A DNA stretch of 9,085 nt from Desulfuromonadales bacterium (GCA_030591795.1 JAUVAJ010000043.1:1-9085); one strand, 5' to 3'; positions 1 through 7,823 are shown, numbered from the stretch's first letter. Made by a program: numbers and translations. The notes: generated by a model not told the origin, from the sequence alone.

Positions 1-1
1 A

Positions 2-379
2 CAGGGTCGACTGAATATACCGATGCTGGCTTTCAACGGTACCACTCTGGAAGTTGTCGGTGAGGGGTATATCGACCTCATGCCGTCGGAGGTGGAGATC
101 GAGCTGCTGGTCGCACCACTGAAAACTGTCGATACGATAGTCAAGTGGCTGCCCGGCATCAACTACCTGCTGGCCGGCAACCTGATCTCCATTCCGGTTC
201 GGGTCAGTGGCCCGACAGCTGATATCGACATCAAAGTAATCCCGGTCGGATCGGTTGGTAAAGGGGTCTTGGGCATTGCCGAAAGGATTTTAAAAATACC
301 GGTAAAAATTATTGAGCCGTTGGTCGGCGCCGAACAGGATAAAGAAAATGCTACCGCTCAGGAACCGGAGGCACCGTAG
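2..379 (+). CDS. AsmA/YhdP-like protein, C-terminal end (5' partial)
   Basis: The reading frame is already open at the first bases of the window and runs 125 codons to a TAG stop, so this is the tail of a longer gene; the ATG at position 23 is only an internal methionine. The residues show alternating beta-strand patterns (GRLNIPMLAFNGTTLEVVGEG), then a stretch with PLKTVDTIVKWLPGINYLL, then SIPVRVSGPTADIDIKVIPV and a final amphipathic helix near ILKIPVKIIEPL. This matches the end of AsmA-like C-terminal regions of large envelope proteins of the AsmA/YhdP/TamB kind, which are known to sit in the inner membrane, span the periplasm and help move lipids to the outer membrane. The last 15 or so residues are acidic and low-complexity. 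The family call is from pattern recognition; the N-terminal membrane anchor lies outside the window. The gene converges on the ClC gene with a 4-base gap and no terminator of its own is obvious. Confidence 0.72.
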   Translation, partial: QGRLNIPMLAFNGTTLEVVGEGYIDLMPSEVEIELLVAPLKTVDTIVKWLPGINYLLAGNLISIPVRVSGPTADIDIKVIPVGSVGKGVLGIAERILKIPVKIIEPLVGAEQDKENATAQEPEAP

Positions 380-383
380 TATC

Positions 384-2174
384 TCAGGCGGTTGAGTCAT
401 CCTCGAAACTACGACTCATCAATTCGCGGTTGTAGGCAGTAACCATGTCGCGCCTGGAGACTATACCGACCAGTTTCTTGCTGTTTTCCCAATCAACCAC
501 CGGCAGTTGTTCGATATTCCTGTAACCGATCTTCTTCATCGCCTGATCAAGGTTATTATCGACCGTCACCGTGATAACATCGAGCGTTGCCAACTCCTTG
601 ACCACTATCAGATCCATCAGATCCTTCTCGAACACCACCCCCATGAAATCCTGCACCGAAATTATCCCGGCAAGATCACCGGCAGCGGTGACCAGAGGGA
701 AATTGGTATGCTTGGTAGAAGCGATGAAATCAGCAAATTGGCCGAGAGTCATATGCTCCGGAATCGTTTCGAGATTACGCTTCATGACATCACCGACCCG
801 CAGCGACTTCATAATGTTGCGCTCCTTACCTGATTCCAGATCGATACCAACCTTCGACAATTCAACGGTATCGAGGCTGTCCTTCTTGAAGTGGCGACAG
901 ATGGCAGCACCGATAACGCAACTGACCATGATCGGCACGATCACCTCGTAGGAGTCGGTGATTTCAAACAGCAGAAAGATAGCGGTCATCGGCGCATGCG
1001 TCGCCGCGGCGAGAAACGCCCCCATGCCGACCACCGCATAAGCTCCGGGTGAAATACCGGTAAACAACATCGAAGCCAGCTTGCCGAACGCCCCACCGGT
1101 AACCGCCCCGATGTAGAGACAAGGGGCAAACAAACCGCCCTGCAGGCCGGAGCCGAGGGTCAGCGAGGTGGCGAGCATCTTGATCAGGATCAGCGCTGCA
1201 AGAATGTACCAGACCCCCTCACCGAGCAACACCTCCTGCATGAATTCGTAACCATTGCCGAATATCTGCGGGAAAAACAGTCCGACCAGTCCGACCAGCA
1301 GACCGCCGAAAACCGGTTTGAGCAGACGCGGTATCTTTAGCGAAGTAAACAGATCCTTGATTCGGAAATGGACATCGATAAACAGCGCGGCCAGGCTGCC
1401 GATCAACAGGCCGAGGATTACATAGAGGATCAGTTCCCAGTAGGAGTTCAACAGATAGGCCGGCGCGTAAAGTTCTGACACATCACCGAGCAGGGCGCGG
1501 GAGACAACCGTCGCCATGCTGCTGGCGATGACTATCGAAGTAAAACTGGCCAGCTCGAAAGAAGCGAGCAGCACGATCTCCTGGGCAAAAAACACCCCGG
1601 CTATCGGTGCGTTAAAAGTTGCCGCGACACCACCGGCCACCCCGCAGGCGACCAGAATTTTCAACCGGTCACCACTGACCCGAAAGCGCTGACCAAACTG
1701 ACTACCGATAGCGCCACCGATCTGGGCGATCGGCCCTTCCTGACCGGCCGAACCGCCGGTGCCGAGGGTTATGGCACTGGCCAGGCCACGGGTAAAAATT
1801 GTCCGGAACGGTAGCTTGGCACCACGCAGATTGACTTTTTCCAGAAAAGAGGGGAAACCGAAACTGAGATCCTGCTTGAACCAGATCCCGAACGGGATGA
1901 GCAGGATTCCGCCGATAGCGGGAAAAAGGATGGTCCAGAAACGTGATGGGCTCCACTCGTTCAGGGAGATGACAAAAAACTCCAAGCCCTGTTCAAAAAC
2001 CAGCCAGTGGAAGAAGTCTATCGCTTTGCGAAAAGCAAAGTTGCCGAACCCGGCAAGCAGACCGATAACCACCGCCATCATGATCATGACGGTATTTTCA
2101 CTCAGGTGAAAACGTCCGGCCAATCCCGTCAGCCAGCCGCTGATACGGCCTGCATGTTTCCCAGATTTCAACAC
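384..2174 (-). CDS. ClC-family anion channel/transporter with C-terminal CBS pair
   Basis: A 596-residue integral membrane protein of the voltage-gated chloride channel superfamily. The membrane part covers about residues 25-430 and ends with two cytoplasmic CBS domains (about 461-515 and 528-585), which in this family bind nucleotides and tune activity. ClC landmarks are GTGGSAGQEGP (gating glutamate E146), FNAPIAGVFFAQE, GSGLQGGLFAP near 342-351, and HAPMTAIFLLFEITDSYE near 393. By eye the filter segment that is GSGIP in E. coli ClC reads SFGFP (104-108), the proton glutamate position is Ile200 and the central tyrosine position is Asp435. Whether it is a channel or an H+-coupled exchanger, and for which anion, is therefore open. 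Start choice: an upstream in-frame GTG at 2189 has no ribosome binding site, whereas AGGAG lies 6 bases before the GTG at 2174 (a TTG one codon later is also possible). It lies about 100 bases downstream of the MBL gene with no clear promoter or terminator between. Confidence 0.9.
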   Translation of the reverse strand: MLKSGKHAGRISGWLTGLAGRFHLSENTVMIMMAVVIGLLAGFGNFAFRKAIDFFHWLVFEQGLEFFVISLNEWSPSRFWTILFPAIGGILLIPFGIWFKQDLSFGFPSFLEKVNLRGAKLPFRTIFTRGLASAITLGTGGSAGQEGPIAQIGGAIGSQFGQRFRVSGDRLKILVACGVAGGVAATFNAPIAGVFFAQEIVLLASFELASFTSIVIASSMATVVSRALLGDVSELYAPAYLLNSYWELILYVILGLLIGSLAALFIDVHFRIKDLFTSLKIPRLLKPVFGGLLVGLVGLFFPQIFGNGYEFMQEVLLGEGVWYILAALILIKMLATSLTLGSGLQGGLFAPCLYIGAVTGGAFGKLASMLFTGISPGAYAVVGMGAFLAAATHAPMTAIFLLFEITDSYEVIVPIMVSCVIGAAICRHFKKDSLDTVELSKVGIDLESGKERNIMKSLRVGDVMKRNLETIPEHMTLGQFADFIASTKHTNFPLVTAAGDLAGIISVQDFMGVVFEKDLMDLIVVKELATLDVITVTVDNNLDQAMKKIGYRNIEQLPVVDWENSKKLVGIVSRRDMVTAYNRELMSRSFEDDSTA

Positions 2175-2273
2175 TCTCAACTCCTGCACAACAACATACT
2201 ATATAAGGATGGAAACGATAGCACCGGGAAGAACGGTTGTAAATGCTGCAATTGTCTGAATTTCAATGTTTTT

Positions 2274-3209
2274 CTATTTTCGGACAAGCAGATCGCGTCG
2301 CTGTTGCTCCGTCAGACTCTCCACATATTCACTCATTCCACGCATAGTGTTACCGAAGAAGATACGTTCGCGTTGATAGAGGTCGGACGGTAGTTGAGAA
2401 ATATTACTAAAATACGGATCACGGTCAATCAGCCAGTCAAAAAACGCCTGTTCGCGTTTTGCGCTGTTAACCTCTGCGGTCGCTACCGCCCCCTGCACCC
2501 AGAGGATGAACTGCTCGCGACCTATCTGCAAATAATCTAGAGCCGGAGAAACCAACCCGTGGTGGGCTATCACCAGATGCTCCGGTTGCAGAGCGATCAT
2601 GCGGTCAATCGAGTCAAGCGCCACTTCGAGGATAAAGCGCGGCGGGGTTGCCGGGCGCATGTAGATCCCGTCCGGAATCTCAGAATGCACACCGGTCACT
2701 TCTCCGCCGAACAGCAGATTGTCAAACAGGTAACAACAGTGATGCACCGCGTGCCCCGGAGTGAAAAAAGAACGCAACCCGGAGCTACCGATGTCGCCAG
2801 CATCCTCGGCCGCCATAATCCGCGCTTGCGATACAGCGACAATTTCGCCATAAGCATCGGTCATGGTTTTACCTAGGACCTGCACAGAACCATGCCAGAG
2901 TTTTTCCGGTGTAACCATGTGCCGGCTACCGGCCGGATGACAGACCACCATCGCGTCGGGGAACTCTTCGAGCAGTGCGCCTGAGCCACCGGCATGGTCA
3001 ATGTGAATGTGCGTCAGCAGAATATAGTCGAGCCGATCGACGCCAAGATGATGTAATTCGCGAATCAGATGTGGAATTGTTGATAGCGGTCCGGGATCGA
3101 CAACAAAGGTCAACTCGTCAGAGCTGTAGCACCAGGCGCTGAGGAACTTCCGAAACCCTTCCAGCGACGGCAGGTCGAGATCGATACAATGCAGCTGTTT
3201 GAGATTCAC
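2274..3209 (-). CDS. MBL-fold metallo-hydrolase, coupled to fabH
   Basis: A 311-residue metallo-beta-lactamase-fold hydrolase, probably cytoplasmic since no signal peptide is seen. The signature is THIHIDHAGG, giving metal ligands H67, H69, D71 and H72. Further ligands fit TPGH (H153) and AHHG (H216). The position that usually carries a bridging aspartate (GD) reads FGGEVTG, with E170. After about residue 225 comes a helical C-terminal extension of about 85 residues. The fold includes glyoxalase II-like thioesterases, lactonases and other hydrolases, so no substrate can be named. The GTG start overlaps the TGA stop of fabH by 4 bases (3206-3209, GTGA), a classic translational-coupling arrangement; the nearest purine-rich site, a GGGG run about 11 bases upstream, is poorly spaced, consistent with re-initiation after fabH. 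Co-expression with a ketoacyl-ACP synthase makes an acyl-thioester or fatty-acid role worth considering, but that is inference. Confidence 0.87.
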   Translation of the reverse strand: MNLKQLHCIDLDLPSLEGFRKFLSAWCYSSDELTFVVDPGPLSTIPHLIRELHHLGVDRLDYILLTHIHIDHAGGSGALLEEFPDAMVVCHPAGSRHMVTPEKLWHGSVQVLGKTMTDAYGEIVAVSQARIMAAEDAGDIGSSGLRSFFTPGHAVHHCCYLFDNLLFGGEVTGVHSEIPDGIYMRPATPPRFILEVALDSIDRMIALQPEHLVIAHHGLVSPALDYLQIGREQFILWVQGAVATAEVNSAKREQAFFDWLIDRDPYFSNISQLPSDLYQRERIFFGNTMRGMSEYVESLTEQQRRDLLVRK

Positions 3210-4192
3210 AATCGGACAATCCCCGCCGCCCAGGTGAAGCCGGCACCGAAGGTCACCATACCGACAACTGAACCGTCTTTAACCCGACCACTGCGCCGGG
3301 CCTCATCGAGGGCGATCGGGATCGAAGCCGCTGAGGTGTTACCGTAACGATCGACGTTGACGTAAATCTTTTCCTGCGGAACCTTGAACCGTTTACCCAC
3401 CGCTTCGATGATCCGCAGATTCGCCTGATGTGGGATCAGCAGATCGAGATCATCGACCGTCATGCCGGTATCTTTAAGAACTCGTTTCAGGGCACCGGTC
3501 ATCGAGATGACTGCGTTTTTGAACACCTCCGGCCCTTCCATACGGATAACATGTTTGTTGGCGGCCAGGCTCGCAGCGGAAACCGGATTGAGGCTGCCGC
3601 CTTCGTTGTACAACAGACGGCTGAATTTTCCGTCGCTCTTCAGGTAGGTTGTCAGCAATCCGCGCTCCCCCTCAGCCGGACCGAGCACCACCGCCCCGAC
3701 GCCATCGCCAAACAACACACAGGTGTTGCGGTCCTGCCAATCAACCATCGACGAAAGGATTTCGCCACCGATCACCAGGGCTTTCTTGTAGCCCGAGGTG
3801 GCCATCAATCCTTCGGCGACCGTTGCACTGTAGAGAAAGCCGGAACAGGCTGCGGCGATATCAAAAGCAACCGCATTTTTTGCGCCTAACTTCTCCTGCA
3901 CCAGGCAGGCGGCAGCCGGGAATTTCATGTCACCGGTGACCGTACCAAAAACAATAAGATCGATCTCTTCGGCGCTGACACCGGCATCGGTCAACGCTTT
4001 TTTCGCCGCTTCTGTAGCCAGATCAGACAGGGCTGCGCCGGGCTCAGCCAGGTGCCGCTGCTCGATGCCGGTCCGGGTTCGGATCCACTCGTCATTGGTG
4101 TCGACTATCTTTGCCAGATCGGCGTTGGTCACGACCTTCTCCGGTAATGCGCGGCCGGTGCCGAGAATCATGACCGTCGGTTTTTTATACAT
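3206..4192 (-). CDS. fabH: beta-ketoacyl-ACP synthase III (FabH)
   Basis: A 328-residue thiolase-fold enzyme that condenses acetyl-CoA (or another short acyl-CoA) with malonyl-ACP to start fatty-acid synthesis in the cytoplasm. The N-terminal half has the typical GTGRALPEKVVTN and TNDEWIRTRTGI segments. The catalytic triad is visible: C116 in AACSGF, H255 in IPHQAN and N285 in YGNTS. The length is close to the family norm. An in-frame GTG at 4207 gives five more residues, but the ATG at 4192 is preferred because AAAGGA precedes it at about 6 bases and the family normally begins a few residues before the first beta strand. The usual plsX/rpmF/fabD neighbours are absent; instead the gene overlaps an MBL hydrolase. 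It could thus be a second FabH copy, or a specialised KAS III with another primer. A candidate promoter lies just upstream, and the glmS terminator separates it from glmUS. Confidence 0.93.
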   Translation of the reverse strand: MYKKPTVMILGTGRALPEKVVTNADLAKIVDTNDEWIRTRTGIEQRHLAEPGAALSDLATEAAKKALTDAGVSAEEIDLIVFGTVTGDMKFPAAACLVQEKLGAKNAVAFDIAAACSGFLYSATVAEGLMATSGYKKALVIGGEILSSMVDWQDRNTCVLFGDGVGAVVLGPAEGERGLLTTYLKSDGKFSRLLYNEGGSLNPVSAASLAANKHVIRMEGPEVFKNAVISMTGALKRVLKDTGMTVDDLDLLIPHQANLRIIEAVGKRFKVPQEKIYVNVDRYGNTSAASIPIALDEARRSGRVKDGSVVGMVTFGAGFTWAAGIVRL

Positions 4193-4220
4193 GCAGTTTC
4201 CTTTCACTTTTTACAACCGG

Positions 4221-4249
4221 AGAATAACACATCAACTCAACCGGCTCAA
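4221..4249 (-). promoter_or_regulatory. candidate sigma70-type promoter for fabH
   Basis: On the minus strand TTGAGC (4249-4244) and TATTCT (4226-4221) are separated by exactly 17 bases, and TG sits just before the -10 as in an extended -10 element. Each hexamer matches the consensus at 4 of 6 positions. Predicted transcription would begin near 4214, leaving a leader of about 20 bases before the ATG. It lies downstream of the glmS terminator, where a fresh promoter for fabH is needed. Confidence 0.4.
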
Positions 4250-4310
4250 AACAGAATGACAGTCAAATTACATCCTTATTGACAAGCATAAACATAAAGT
4301 TCAGCTCTTC

Positions 4311-4349
4311 AAAACAAACCCCTCAGAGAGTGATTCCTGAGGGGTTTGT
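4311..4349 (-). terminator. intrinsic terminator after glmS
   Basis: A perfect 13-bp inverted repeat (ACAAACCCCTCAG at 4314-4326 and its complement at 4337-4349) encloses a 10-base loop. Read on the minus strand the second arm ends in GGGGTTTGT and is followed by TTT, giving a U-rich tail. On the plus strand no U tract follows. The hairpin starts about 67 bases after the glmS stop, so it ends the glmUS transcript and separates it from fabH. The rest of the gap 4208-4415 is AT-rich and shows no gene. Confidence 0.85.
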
Positions 4350-4415
4350 ACCTGCATTTATTTCGTTTCACGCTATTGTTTTAGCTATTAAAATATTTAT
4401 TTTGCAGCTGATAAG

Positions 4416-6242
4416 TTACTCCACCGTCACACTCTTGGCCAGGTTGCGCGGCTGGTCAACATCAGTCCCCTTGAGGACGGCGATGTGATAGGCGAGCAGT
4501 TGCAGCGGGATTGAAGTCAGGATCGGCATCAGGTCGTCGGTTATCCGTGGCACATGCAGTACGGTATCAGCTTTGGCGACCGCGGCGTCGAAACCGGTGG
4601 TAGTTATGACTATCACCTTGCCGCCACGCGCCGCCACCTCTTCCATATTGGAGACGACCTTTTCGGCCGTCTCATTCTCCGGCACTACAACCACCACCGG
4701 TAGATTCTCATCGATCAGTGCAATCGGACCGTGCTTCATCTCACCGGCCGGATAACCCTCGGCGTGGATGTAGGAGATCTCCTTGAGCTTGAGCGCCCCT
4801 TCAAGTGCGACCGGATACTGATTGCCGCGACCAATATAGAGAAAATCGGATGCCGTCATGTACTCCTTGGCGATCTGCTCAATCGTCGCATCGAGACTGA
4901 GTACCTCCTCGACCTTGCGTGGCAGGGTCAGCAGCTCCTCGACCAGCGAACGGCAGGCGTCAGCGCTCACCTGACCACGCACCTTGCCGAGATGCAGGGC
5001 AAACAAAAATAGTGCGATCAGCTGGGTGGTGAATGCCTTGGTTGAGGCAACGCCGATTTCCGGCCCGGCATGAGTATAGATAATGCCGTCACTCTCACGG
5101 GCGATCGACGATTCGACCACGTTGCAGACAGAGACAACCTTACCGCCCTTACGCCGCGCCTCACGCAACGCCGCCAGCGTATCTGCCGTCTCACCCGACT
5201 GGCTGACCACCAGGGTCAGGGTCTTTTCTGAAACAATCGGATCACGATAGCGGAACTCGCTGGCAATATCGACTTCGACCGGAATACGGCAAAACTTTTC
5301 GAGCATAAACTTGCCGACCAGCGCCGCATGCCAGGAGGTTCCACAAGCAATAATGAAAATCTTGTCAAAGCTCTGCAGATCCACCGCATCAAGCTGCAGA
5401 TCTTTCAGAAAAATGGCGCTCTTATCTTTATCCACCCGACCGGCGATGGTGTCGGTAATCGCTCGCGGTTGCTCATAGATCTCCTTGAGCATGAAATGCT
5501 TATAACCACCCTTTTCAGCCATCATCGGGCTCCAGGTGATGGTCTTCACCTCTTTTTCGACCGACGCACCGGCGATGGTCGTGACCTGCATCGCTGCGCG
5601 ACTGAAAACTACCAGCTCGCCATCCTCGAGAAAAATCATCTCCCGGGTGTGCGACAGTATGGCTGGAATGTCAGAGGCAACAAAATATTCATTCTCCCCT
5701 TTACCGATGACCAGCGGCGAGCCGAGCTTGGCTGCAATCAGCTTGTCAGGTTCATCGCTGCAGATCACGGCTACTGCGTAAGCACCACGCACATCTTGCA
5801 GGGCGTTACGGACCGCTGCTTCAAAATCACAACCATCCTTGGCGTGCTGCTCGATCAGATGGACAATAATTTCGGTGTCGGTTTCGGATTTGAATTGATG
5901 GCCGAGGCCACGCAGCTTCTCCTTCAACTGCAGATAGTTTTCGATTATACCGTTATGCACGACGACAAACTTGCCGGCCCGGTGTGGATGTGCATTACTC
6001 TCCGACGGCTTGCCGTGAGTCGCCCAGCGGGTGTGACCGATACCGAGACTGCCGCTTAGCGGTGACTGTTGTAAAACTCCCTGCAGATTGACCAGCTTGC
6101 CTTCTGCCCGGCGGGTTTGGATCTCACCATCCAGTGTGGCAATACCGGCCGAATCGTAGCCGCGGTATTCCAGCCGCTGCAATCCTGCAAAAATAATTTG
6201 TGTCGCTTCCTGTTTACCAATGTAACCGACGATGCCGCACAT
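4416..6242 (-). CDS. glmS: glutamine--fructose-6-phosphate aminotransferase (GlmS)
   Basis: A 608-residue isomerising aminotransferase that makes glucosamine-6-phosphate from fructose-6-phosphate and glutamine, the first committed step to UDP-GlcNAc. The N-terminal glutaminase domain begins MCGIVGYIG, with nucleophile Cys2, then HTRWATHG (70-77), HNGIIEN (96-102) and the SETDTE segment near 120. Two SIS isomerase domains follow, shown by [30 protein letters not shown] and [19 protein letters not shown]. The C-terminus is the invariant AKSVTVE with the sugar-binding lysine at 603. Length is nearly identical to the E. coli enzyme. The frame stays open upstream to 6323, but the start is fixed at 6242 because the cysteine must directly follow Met and GGAG stands 8 bases before the ATG. 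It follows glmU by 40 bases, with a small hairpin in the gap. No glmS ribozyme lies in this short gap, so control is more likely at the operon promoter or by RNA processing. Confidence 0.98.
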   Translation of the reverse strand: MCGIVGYIGKQEATQIIFAGLQRLEYRGYDSAGIATLDGEIQTRRAEGKLVNLQGVLQQSPLSGSLGIGHTRWATHGKPSESNAHPHRAGKFVVVHNGIIENYLQLKEKLRGLGHQFKSETDTEIIVHLIEQHAKDGCDFEAAVRNALQDVRGAYAVAVICSDEPDKLIAAKLGSPLVIGKGENEYFVASDIPAILSHTREMIFLEDGELVVFSRAAMQVTTIAGASVEKEVKTITWSPMMAEKGGYKHFMLKEIYEQPRAITDTIAGRVDKDKSAIFLKDLQLDAVDLQSFDKIFIIACGTSWHAALVGKFMLEKFCRIPVEVDIASEFRYRDPIVSEKTLTLVVSQSGETADTLAALREARRKGGKVVSVCNVVESSIARESDGIIYTHAGPEIGVASTKAFTTQLIALFLFALHLGKVRGQVSADACRSLVEELLTLPRKVEEVLSLDATIEQIAKEYMTASDFLYIGRGNQYPVALEGALKLKEISYIHAEGYPAGEMKHGPIALIDENLPVVVVVPENETAEKVVSNMEEVAARGGKVIVITTTGFDAAVAKADTVLHVPRITDDLMPILTSIPLQLLAYHIAVLKGTDVDQPRNLAKSVTVE

Positions 6243-6254
6243 AAAATATTCTCC

Positions 6255-6273
6255 AAAAAGGTGCCGGAGCACC
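6255..6273 (-). other. glmU-glmS intergenic hairpin with U5 tail
   Basis: On the minus strand GGTGC, TCCG, GCACC is followed at once by TTTTT and then by the glmS GGAG site. The 5-bp stem is closed by C-G around a UCCG loop, which belongs to the very stable UNCG tetraloop class. It has the shape of a short intrinsic terminator or attenuator, but the stem is weak for full termination. It might instead serve as an mRNA-processing or stability site between the two cistrons. Confidence 0.45.
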
Positions 6274-6282
6274 GCTACTGAT

Positions 6283-7668
6283 TTATTTTTTACGCTTCTT
6301 CTTTTTCTTCGCCCAACCTTCAATATTACGCTGCTCGCTCCGGGCTATCGCCAGGGAATCAGGCGGCACATCCTTGGTGATGGTCGAACCGGCAGCAATC
6401 ACGCTGTTGCGCCCGACGTGTACCGGCGCAATAAACTGGGTGTCGCTACCGACAAAAACATCATCCTCAACCACCGTCTGGTGTTTGTCGCGACCATCGT
6501 AATTACAGGTGATAGTGCCGCAACCAAAGTTCACATTTTTGCCTATTTCGGAATCGCCGAGATAAGTGAGATGACTCGCCTGGGAACCGACTCCAAGATG
6601 GGCTTTTTTGGTTTCGACAAAGTTGCCGATCTTGTTGGCACCGTCGAGGATAGTCCCCGGTCGCAGATGCGCCATCGGCCCAACCATACCATCGGAGCCG
6701 ACTTCAGACTCGGCCAACACCGACCCCGGTTTGATGTGCACCCGATCACCGATCGTGCAATCGGTGATTACCGCTCCCGATTCTATAATGCAATTATTAC
6801 CGATCACCGTCGTGCCGCGCAATGCGACGTTCGGATGGATAATCGTATCGCTACCGACCTGCACACCGGCGTCTACATAAGTCGTTGCCGGGTCGATCAG
6901 GGTTGCGCCCTGGCGCATCAATTCTTCATTCAGGCGCAGTCTAATCACCTTGGCTGCAGCCGCCAACTGAACCCGATCATTAATCCCCTGCACCTCTTCG
7001 ACCGATCCGGCTTGCAGGGCACAGACCGTACGGCCATCGGCACACGCCGCCGCCACTACATCGGTCAGGTAGTATTCACCCTGGGCATTGTCCTTACCGA
7101 CCCGACGCAATACGTCAAATACATACGGGGCTGCAAAGGCATAAATCCCGGAGTTGATTTCCTGAACTGCTCGTTCGGCCGCAGTTGCATCCTTCTCCTC
7201 AACAATTGCCTGCACCCGGTCACCGTCACGCAGGATGCGCCCATAACCGTAAGGATTATCGACCAATGCAGTCAATACTGTTACGGCTGCCGTTTCCGCG
7301 TGATGCAGATCTAGCAATTGCTGCAGGGTCTCCTGTTGCAGCAGCGGCACATCACCGCAGAGCAATAGGAGGGTGCCGGAAAAACCGGACAACGCCGCTT
7401 CGGCCGACAGCAGGGCGTGGCCGGTGCCAAGCTGTTCAGTCTGCACCGGAAACTGTAAATTAGCGGTACCTAGCTTGTCCTGAACAGCAGCCGAACCATG
7501 CCCGACCACCACTGCAATCGGCGCGCAATCAAGTCGATGGGCCAGCCCGACCGGCCAGGCGACCAGCGGCTGTCCGGCAATTTCATGCAGCACTTTCGGC
7601 TGTGACGATTTCATACGTGTGCCCTGACCAGCAGCCAGAATCACAGCAGCACATTTTTGACTTTGCAT
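6283..7668 (-). CDS. glmU: bifunctional GlcNAc-1-P uridyltransferase / GlcN-1-P acetyltransferase (GlmU)
   Basis: A 461-residue cytoplasmic enzyme that acetylates glucosamine-1-phosphate with acetyl-CoA and then couples the product to UTP, giving UDP-GlcNAc for peptidoglycan and lipopolysaccharide. The N-terminal pyrophosphorylase domain (about 1-230) has [20 protein letters not shown] with R18 and K25, EQLGTGHA near 78-85, metal-binding D106 in CGDVPLL and N230 in VQGIND. The C-terminal half (about 255-450) is a left-handed beta helix of hexapeptide repeats, with the ETKKAHLG segment, the catalytic histidine (H366 in SHLTYLGD) and [11 protein letters not shown]. The protein ends in an eight-residue run of Lys and Arg, not unusual as GlmU C-termini are often basic. 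The ATG at 7668 has GAGGGG 5 bases upstream. It is first in the glmU-glmS operon and has the best promoter in the window. Confidence 0.98.
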   Translation of the reverse strand: MQSQKCAAVILAAGQGTRMKSSQPKVLHEIAGQPLVAWPVGLAHRLDCAPIAVVVGHGSAAVQDKLGTANLQFPVQTEQLGTGHALLSAEAALSGFSGTLLLLCGDVPLLQQETLQQLLDLHHAETAAVTVLTALVDNPYGYGRILRDGDRVQAIVEEKDATAAERAVQEINSGIYAFAAPYVFDVLRRVGKDNAQGEYYLTDVVAAACADGRTVCALQAGSVEEVQGINDRVQLAAAAKVIRLRLNEELMRQGATLIDPATTYVDAGVQVGSDTIIHPNVALRGTTVIGNNCIIESGAVITDCTIGDRVHIKPGSVLAESEVGSDGMVGPMAHLRPGTILDGANKIGNFVETKKAHLGVGSQASHLTYLGDSEIGKNVNFGCGTITCNYDGRDKHQTVVEDDVFVGSDTQFIAPVHVGRNSVIAAGSTITKDVPPDSLAIARSEQRNIEGWAKKKKKRKK

Positions 7669-7702
7669 CGGAACCCCTCAGTTGGTATTTTCAAAGCCCT
7701 TC

Positions 7703-7731
7703 ATTATTGCGAAACTGTTGAAATGAGTCAA
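7703..7731 (-). promoter_or_regulatory. sigma70-type promoter for glmU-glmS
   Basis: On the minus strand TTGACT (7731-7726) and AATAAT (7708-7703) are separated by exactly 17 bases; each hexamer matches the consensus at 5 of 6 positions. Transcription would start near 7696, giving a leader of about 28 bases before the glmU ATG. It is the strongest promoter match I find in the window. Confidence 0.65.
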
Positions 7732-7772
7732 GAAATATGCCCTTACTCTAAGAATCGCCATAGCGAATAATT

Positions 7773-7801
7773 TTGCAAAACATAGCAATGTAAAGTATAG
7801 T
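7773..7801 (+). promoter_or_regulatory. candidate promoter for the 192-residue coiled-coil gene
   Basis: TTGCAA (7773-7778) and TATAGT (7796-7801) are 17 bases apart; the -10 matches 5 of 6 consensus positions and the -35 matches 4 of 6. The -35 is embedded in the perfect palindrome TTTTGCAAAA (7771-7780). A start near 7808 would leave a very short leader, 16 bases, containing the GGAGGAGGA ribosome binding site. An overlapping weaker -10, TAAAGT (7791-7796), would start slightly earlier. Confidence 0.45.
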
Positions 7802-7819
7802 TTCCTCCACTGGAGGAGG
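7802..7819 (+). promoter_or_regulatory. strong ribosome binding site within an inverted repeat
   Basis: CCTCC (7804-7808) and GGAGG (7812-7816) flank a 3-base spacer, and T7803/A7817 extends the stem by one pair, with possible G-U pairs outside. The right arm belongs to the GGAGGAGGA Shine-Dalgarno run that ends 3 bases before the ATG at 7824. If the transcript begins far enough upstream, the hairpin would cover part of the site, leaving AGGA free. Whether the left arm is transcribed depends on which -10 element is used. Confidence 0.35.
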
Positions 7820-7823
7820 AGAA

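Noticed and set aside
393..418. Inverted repeat TGAGTC/GACTCA between the convergent AsmA-like and ClC genes, considered as a bidirectional terminator
   Set aside because: The stem is only 6 bp with a 14-base loop, has no U tract on either strand, and lies inside the ClC coding region.
2175..2273. Promoter or terminator between the MBL and ClC genes
   Set aside because: A TATAGT on the minus strand (2203-2198) lacks a -35 at proper spacing, and no hairpin with a U tract is present.
5328..6059. A 243-codon open frame on the plus strand, opposite glmS
   Set aside because: It is wholly inside the conserved glmS coding sequence on the other strand, and its product shows no family features.
6243..6282. 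glmS ribozyme upstream of glmS
   Set aside because: The gap is only 40 bases, far too short for the ribozyme, which is typical of Gram-positive bacteria.
6283..6312. Lys/Arg-rich tail of GlmU as a possible frameshift or slippage product
   Set aside because: The codons mix AAG, AAA and CGT, the frame is intact, and basic C-termini are common in GlmU.
6232..7314. A 360-codon open frame on the plus strand, opposite glmU
   Set aside because: It lies antisense to an unmistakable glmU, its residues form no recognisable domain, and no ribosome binding site supports it; it is a mirror of glmU codon use.
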